NCBI RefSeq assembly: GCF_019112545.1
Contig: NW_025064893.1
Span: 285,337 to 349,336 of the forward strand
Direction of reading: 5' to 3'
DNA length: 64,000 nucleotides
From: Guyanagaster necrorhizus
Taxonomy: Eukaryota > Basidiomycota > Agaricomycetes > Agaricales > Physalacriaceae
The notes beneath the pieces were generated by a model, which worked only from the letters and a program-made list of their open reading frames with translations, was not told where the DNA came from and did not search any database. The translations under genes and the position numbers were made by a program. Positions 59,460 through 64,000 of this stretch are shown here, one piece after another (positions within the stretch are counted from its first letter, which is position 1; each line of letters starts with the position of its first letter).

Positions 59460-61751
59460 GTGTGGGTGCGACTTCTTGCTTACCGTCCACCACGACGGCT
59501 GCCTTTCATGCCTCCTAATTCGCTCAGTCTGAAGCAGAGACTCGCCGCACTATCGATAGGCCCGTCAACACCGTTGGCTCTTCATGCCGTCGACACGCCT
59601 TTACGATCCCCTAAACGGAAGAATTTCTTCAATGTTAATGCTCTCTGGAATAAACGGTCCGAGTCTACGCATGCCCAGGAGCAGCAAGCAAACGTCCAGG
59701 ACGTGATGGCCAGGCTAATATTCCAAGCTGGAGTCGATTTCGAGTGAGTGTGCCGCTAAATTCTCGGATTTTCTATCTAATCGAGGCTTGTGCAGAACAC
59801 GGCCAATGTTGGTTATTGCTACGCCCCATATCGTCATAATATCTCATTAATCTTCTTTAGGGTCGTGCTGAATGCTTCAGCCCTCCCGGATCCGCGAGAA
59901 GTTAACTACGACGTGCTTTTGTCGTGCGTGCTAAATAAATACCCCTGAGATTTTCCTTTTGCTAACGGTCCGTAGTCGAATACTGTCATATTTGAACCTC
60001 TACGGTGTGTATCGTTGCCGTCATATCTTTACTCTTCTAATGCCATCTCAGTTGAGGCCGACTATACCGTCGTATTCTTCGCAGCAGGTGGAAAGCACGC
60101 ACCAGGATGGAACTGGGTCTGGAAGGCGTATCGCAGTCTGAGTCGCAAATACAGGAAGAACTTGAAGCTGCTCTTCATCGTGCATTCTTCCTTATTTTCA
60201 AAGAGTGCGTACATTGATTTTCCTAACTTCTGCTATCCGCGCTCACAGTTCTCTATAGTGCTGTACTCTCTCGCTGGAGCAATCGTCAGTCCCAAATTCT
60301 TTCGCAAGATTGTCTATGTCGACACACTCTCTGCGCTCGCGGCACAAATACCCATTACACAAATTGACATACCGCCCGCAATATATCAGGAAAACGCTAA
60401 ACATGAAAAAAGAATAACTCTGCCCACTCCGGTTGCGTCAAGTATCTTTGGTGTACCCTTAGCAGACCTGATGGGGTACGAGGGCGAGAATGGGGGCATC
60501 CCAAGAGTCGTCAGAGATTGTATCCAGTTTCTGCGTGAGACGGGGATGGAGGCAGAAGGGCTATTCCGGCGGTCACCACCGTCAGTGCTTCTCCGAGCTT
60601 TGCAAGAAGCCTATGACCGAGGTAGGATCAGTCTTCTCGTGCTGCAGCGATCTCTAAACAGATACCAGGAAATGTCGTTTCTCTGGAAGCCTTTGGAGAC
60701 CCCCATATCGCTGCTGTCCTACTGAAGAAATACCTTCGGGACCTTCCCGAACCAATATTCCCTGAACCCTTATACCTGACGATACGACGATGCCCTCCCC
60801 CATCTAGCGACCCTGCAGACATGGCCGCTGTATCTTTCGTTCGCGAGACCCTCCTACCCTCACTACCTCCATGCGTGTACATTCTTCTCAGCCATGTCCT
60901 CCGTGAGTGACCTTGTTGTTTGGCTGTGTTCTTCCCTTCTTATGGTCCACACAGATTTGATGCATGAGGTATCCCTTCGTTCCGCTTCGAACCTAATGGA
61001 CGCCCACAACCTCGCTGTCGTGCTCACCCCCAACTTGGTCTCAGGTACGAACCCTCTCAAGGATGTGATGATGTGTACGGTCCCCGGCGGACCAGCAGTT
61101 TTGCAGTCCTCCGGCGAGTCCAATCCTGCTGTGCTGCCCGAGTCGAAGACGACGCTGGGAATGGTGATCAAATTGTGTATAGAGCGGTACTATGAGATCT
61201 TTGATGAAGTGAGGGACAGGACAGAGGCGTTACCCGTACGGCAGCCACAAGAAGACAGTCGTGGTTCGTCTGGGGCGAGTTCGCTGCTGTCAAGTTTCAA
61301 GGCACCTGTACATGTGCTGCAGAATGATGACGAGGAGGACAGTATTGACGATGGGATGCTGGTGATGCCAATAGGACCAGCTCACGGATACCATCCAAAT
61401 CCGTCGATATCTGGACCACCGAGTGCGTGGAATGGAAGCACGTTCAAGCCGCGACATCGGAGTACGTTGTCTGGGGGCTCGGGGAAGGTGAAGTCGATGC
61501 AGGGTGGTGGTGGTGGTGGTGGCGGTGGCGGTGGATACGAGCCGGTGACGAGCAAGGCGAGGTCGACGATAAGCATCGAGAGTGGGAACGGGGCAGTGAG
61601 GCGCAAAGGGTCAATTTCTGTTGGGAGAGGAACAAATAGGAAGTCTTCTGGGGCTGGGGTGGAAGCGATTGGGATTACCGCAGAGGGGTTCTTTACTGCG
61701 CCTGTGACAGCACCGCCGGTGCCTTCTTTGAAGCCTAGGACGGACTCGTGA
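59460..61751 (+). CDS. Rho GTPase-activating protein with CRAL-TRIO (BCH) domain, ARHGAP1-like
   Basis: Exons include 59460-59743, a 12-nt exon 59796-59807 and 59861-59923, then further exons to the TGA at 61749-61751. The CRAL-TRIO part reads RPMVVLNASALPDPREVNYD, VFFAAGGKHAPGWNWVWKAY and LKLLFIVHSSLFSK. The RhoGAP domain follows: FGVPLADLMGYEG, the arginine finger in EAEGLFRRSPP, YLRDLPEPIFP, and NLMDAHNLAVVLTPNLVSG. A long tail holds an acidic patch, a poly-Gly run (11 Gly) and Ser/Thr-rich sequence. p50RhoGAP relatives stimulate GTP hydrolysis by Rho/Cdc42-type GTPases in polarity and actin control. The intron in the SK|MLYSLAG region is 54 nt and open. The tail is duplicated at 46925-47445. 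Confidence 0.9.
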
Positions 61752-62394
61752 TGACCTTTTTTTTGACGATATTTTGGATATTTTTAACCATCGTTATTTG
61801 CTTCGCATAGAACGTGCTAATCGCGTTATATTTACTGCGTCATATACTTTACAACATGTTAAATGCTCGTACCTACCTTCTTTCCCTCGGTAGATCTGGG
61901 TACCTTTCATTACGTTTCTCGTATTTTCGGATCAGCGCCCACTTTCACTACTGTCGTTCTTTCGCATGGACACATTGATACTAAAACTTTTCACCAGGTA
62001 ATTCATGGACTTGCAGTGTAGAGCTTTTAATGAGATTTTTTGGAAGTAATGGTACGGACTGCCTAGGACCGGTACTTGAGCAAATGCTGAGGTCCCGGTG
62101 CTGTGGGTCCTTGTGTGCCAGGGCAACCGTCGACGACCAAATGTGGAAACGACTTCTTTGCATGTACCTTGATCATGTCGGACTACCGGGATATTATTTC
62201 TTCTCCTCCCGTCCTCCTTTTCTCTTCGCTTTCTATCGATAATTTATTCTTGTGCGGACGGCGGCGGCCATGCTACAGTTCAGAGCATCGGAGTAGCCAG
62301 GGTTCTATTCAGCCGCAGCGGGCTGGAAAGGTACATCCATTGTCATTGCCCTCCCCTCCTCCTATCATTCACGGAAGAGAAAATGGTCTCACCT
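61225..62394 (+). repeat. Inverted duplication, arm B
   Basis: Mirror image of 46294-47445. It includes the RhoGAP C-terminal coding region (61225-61751), 3' flank, and sequence corresponding to the mannosidase upstream region, but no mannosidase follows. Similarity stops at about 62394. Confidence 0.9.
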
Positions 62395-62439
62395 ACACAG
62401 GACGGAAACTCTATCAATGAACAGTTAACTCCCGTTACC

Positions 62440-64000
62440 TGAGCCCAGGCATAATGATCAATAGGCTTACTTCAAATTCTGCACACCAAAGTCAGATATA
62501 AGCTGCAGTTATAATTTTTTATGCTTAGTTCAAAATGCTACATTCATGTGGCATGCATCACTGCTTGCATTCGTCCTCTTTACCAGCAGAAAATATCTTG
62601 TAAATAGCTTGATAGCAGCCAAATGATGGAAGGGAAAAGATGGCAAGATTCTTCCATCAGCAGATGGTTGTGTTCTCAATGGAACCAACTTCTGGAGCCC
62701 AGCTCAAATTCAGTATCCATGATTAGGGCATGAGATTGATTGGGCTTAGTCTTGGTATAGTGAGAAGATGTTGAGCAGATCCTAATCATTATAGACCTTT
62801 GAGTTAGGACTCAGTAGGATCACCAGGCATTCAATGTGGAGAACCCTCTGTAAACTAGGGCACCTAACAGAGCTTGAACAAGTCTAAAGAATAGCACATA
62901 TGATAATACTTTTGAAGTGGAGACATGTTGGATCATATACCAAGTCTCAAGCCACAGCATGGATGTTTGTCTGCTCTATCATTAACTGGAAGACATGACA
63001 GCATGTGAGAGAAGCTTACCAGTTGTTCTGAGCTGAGAGTAAACATATCCTCAAGTCAGATGTGCAGATCCTCAAGAAGATGCTTTAAGGTTGCAGCATT
63101 CTCATTATCTGCATGGCACCTTTGAAATAAACTTATTATTAAGATAACATTCTATAATTATGTCAAGATGTCAGCAGTAGATAGATCACCACTCATAATT
63201 GTAAACTTGAATCATTGAAGTAAAGACATACCACTGAGACCATGTTTCTTCAAGGACTCTGGTTCAAATGCAGTGGCAATTTCTTTATATTAAGAAAAAT
63301 TGTTAAAAAGAGCTATAAACAAAAGTCAGCATAGAAAAGAGAAAGGAGGATAGACTTGTCTCATAAGAGAAAACTTTGTGAGACCACTGAGAAGGTGGTA
63401 ACCAAGCAGTGCCCCAACTGGCCCTTTCTTCACTATATCTCTTGAAGAGAAGAGGCATCAGTGTGGAAACTTTTGAAACAAAGGCATCAGCAAAGAAAAA
63501 TAGTTATCTTGAACTGAGCTCTATTTCAGAGGACCAAGAGTGACATCAGACTCTTCAACAACTTCAAGGAGGTCAACTTCAACCTCTTGAGCAGTTTAAT
63601 AACAAATAAAAATCAGTAACAAAGAAATGAATGAAGAAAAATTACACTTACTGTGACTTTAATGAGAGCATTGAATTCTATAACACTCTATAATCTTCTT
63701 GGTGTCAATCTCACCAAGAACTGCTCATTAGTATCACATTCTTATAAGTTTTATCTTACTTTCATAATTTGAAAATTATTAGATTACTTTACTCTAGATA
63801 GAAAATTTTTGATTTTATTAAAACCATCATTAGCATTTATAAATCCAGCTAACCAGCTATTATTCTATAAGGGTGAATTATCAATAGATAAAATTTTAAT
63901 ATTCAAACAATGTTTTTTATTAAACCAATCAATTAATTTATATAATTAATCTATTTTAGAGGTTTTAAATTTACTATTAATAAGATTTAGAATTTTAAAA
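62440..64000. repeat. CpG-depleted AT-rich DNA, probable silenced repeat
   Basis: From about 62440 to the window end I find a single CpG dinucleotide (62573), whereas CpG is frequent in the rest of the window. TpG and CpA are abundant. There is no open frame of length and no gene. A short minus-strand stretch near 63240-63290 reads EIATAFEPESLKKHGLSGMS before a stop, hinting at an old coding element. The last 400 bp become very AT-rich. This is the pattern left by cytosine methylation and deamination of a repeat. Confidence 0.65.

Noticed and set aside
1..64000. CRISPR arrays, bacterial operons, phage or plasmid features
   Set aside because: No regularly spaced repeats or ribosome-binding-site-led gene chains; spliceosomal introns throughout show a eukaryotic nuclear locus.
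63200..64000. Mitochondrial insertion (numt) as the source of the AT-rich end
   Set aside because: No mitochondrial gene, tRNA or rRNA motif could be read; CpG loss with TpG/CpA gain fits methylation decay better.

Overview
This is nuclear DNA from a filamentous fungus, almost certainly an Agaricomycete (mushroom-forming basidiomycete). Nearly every gene is split by many ~48-60 nt GT-AG introns, often around exons of only 10-20 nt. The protein families are typical of that group: DUF6533 and DUF6534 membrane proteins, an NRPS-like adenylate-forming reductase, a berberine-bridge-type oxidase, DUF2235 and DUF3632 proteins, metacaspases, and an SRPK-like kinase. A 485-base assembly gap lies at 9781-10265.

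Layout. 1-6.3 kb: 3' part of an NRPS-like reductase (+), a gene-poor stretch with two tRNA-like repeats, and a cytochrome P450 (-). 7.1-12.5 kb: a tandem segmental duplication, straddling the gap, of a DUF6533 gene; the second copy is broken. 12.8-18.5 kb: a 13-exon DUF2235 hydrolase and a two-exon unknown protein (both -). 21.4-26 kb: two tandem DUF6534 genes (-) sharing a 14-nt microexon. 27-29 kb: a Nop12-like RNA-binding protein (-) and an intron-containing tRNA-Ala(UGC). 31-36.6 kb: two predicted secreted or surface proteins (+), an FAD-linked oxidase and an aspartic protease. 38-41.4 kb: a gene graveyard with an SRPK-like kinase carrying three in-frame stops, a second kinase fragment and a damaged VWA-UBC gene. 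41.7-43.3 kb: a pair of C2HC zinc-motif paralogues. 43.7-46.3 kb: a GH47 alpha-mannosidase lacking a conserved acidic residue. 46.3-62.4 kb: a segment bounded by an inverted duplication of about 1.15 kb; it holds a truncated alpha/beta-hydrolase, a DUF3632 protein, two tandem metacaspases, a frameshifted nucleotidyltransferase-like gene and an intact CRAL-TRIO/RhoGAP gene. 62.4-64 kb: AT-rich DNA almost devoid of CpG.

There is no sign of an operon or a single pathway. The window looks like ordinary housekeeping genes (Nop12, RhoGAP, tRNA-Ala) mixed with fast-evolving, tandemly duplicated and decaying families. The most notable structure is the inverted duplication, which best fits an inversion with staggered breakpoints that truncated the hydrolase. 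Exon boundaries were read by eye from splice signals and frame continuity and have not been tested against transcripts.
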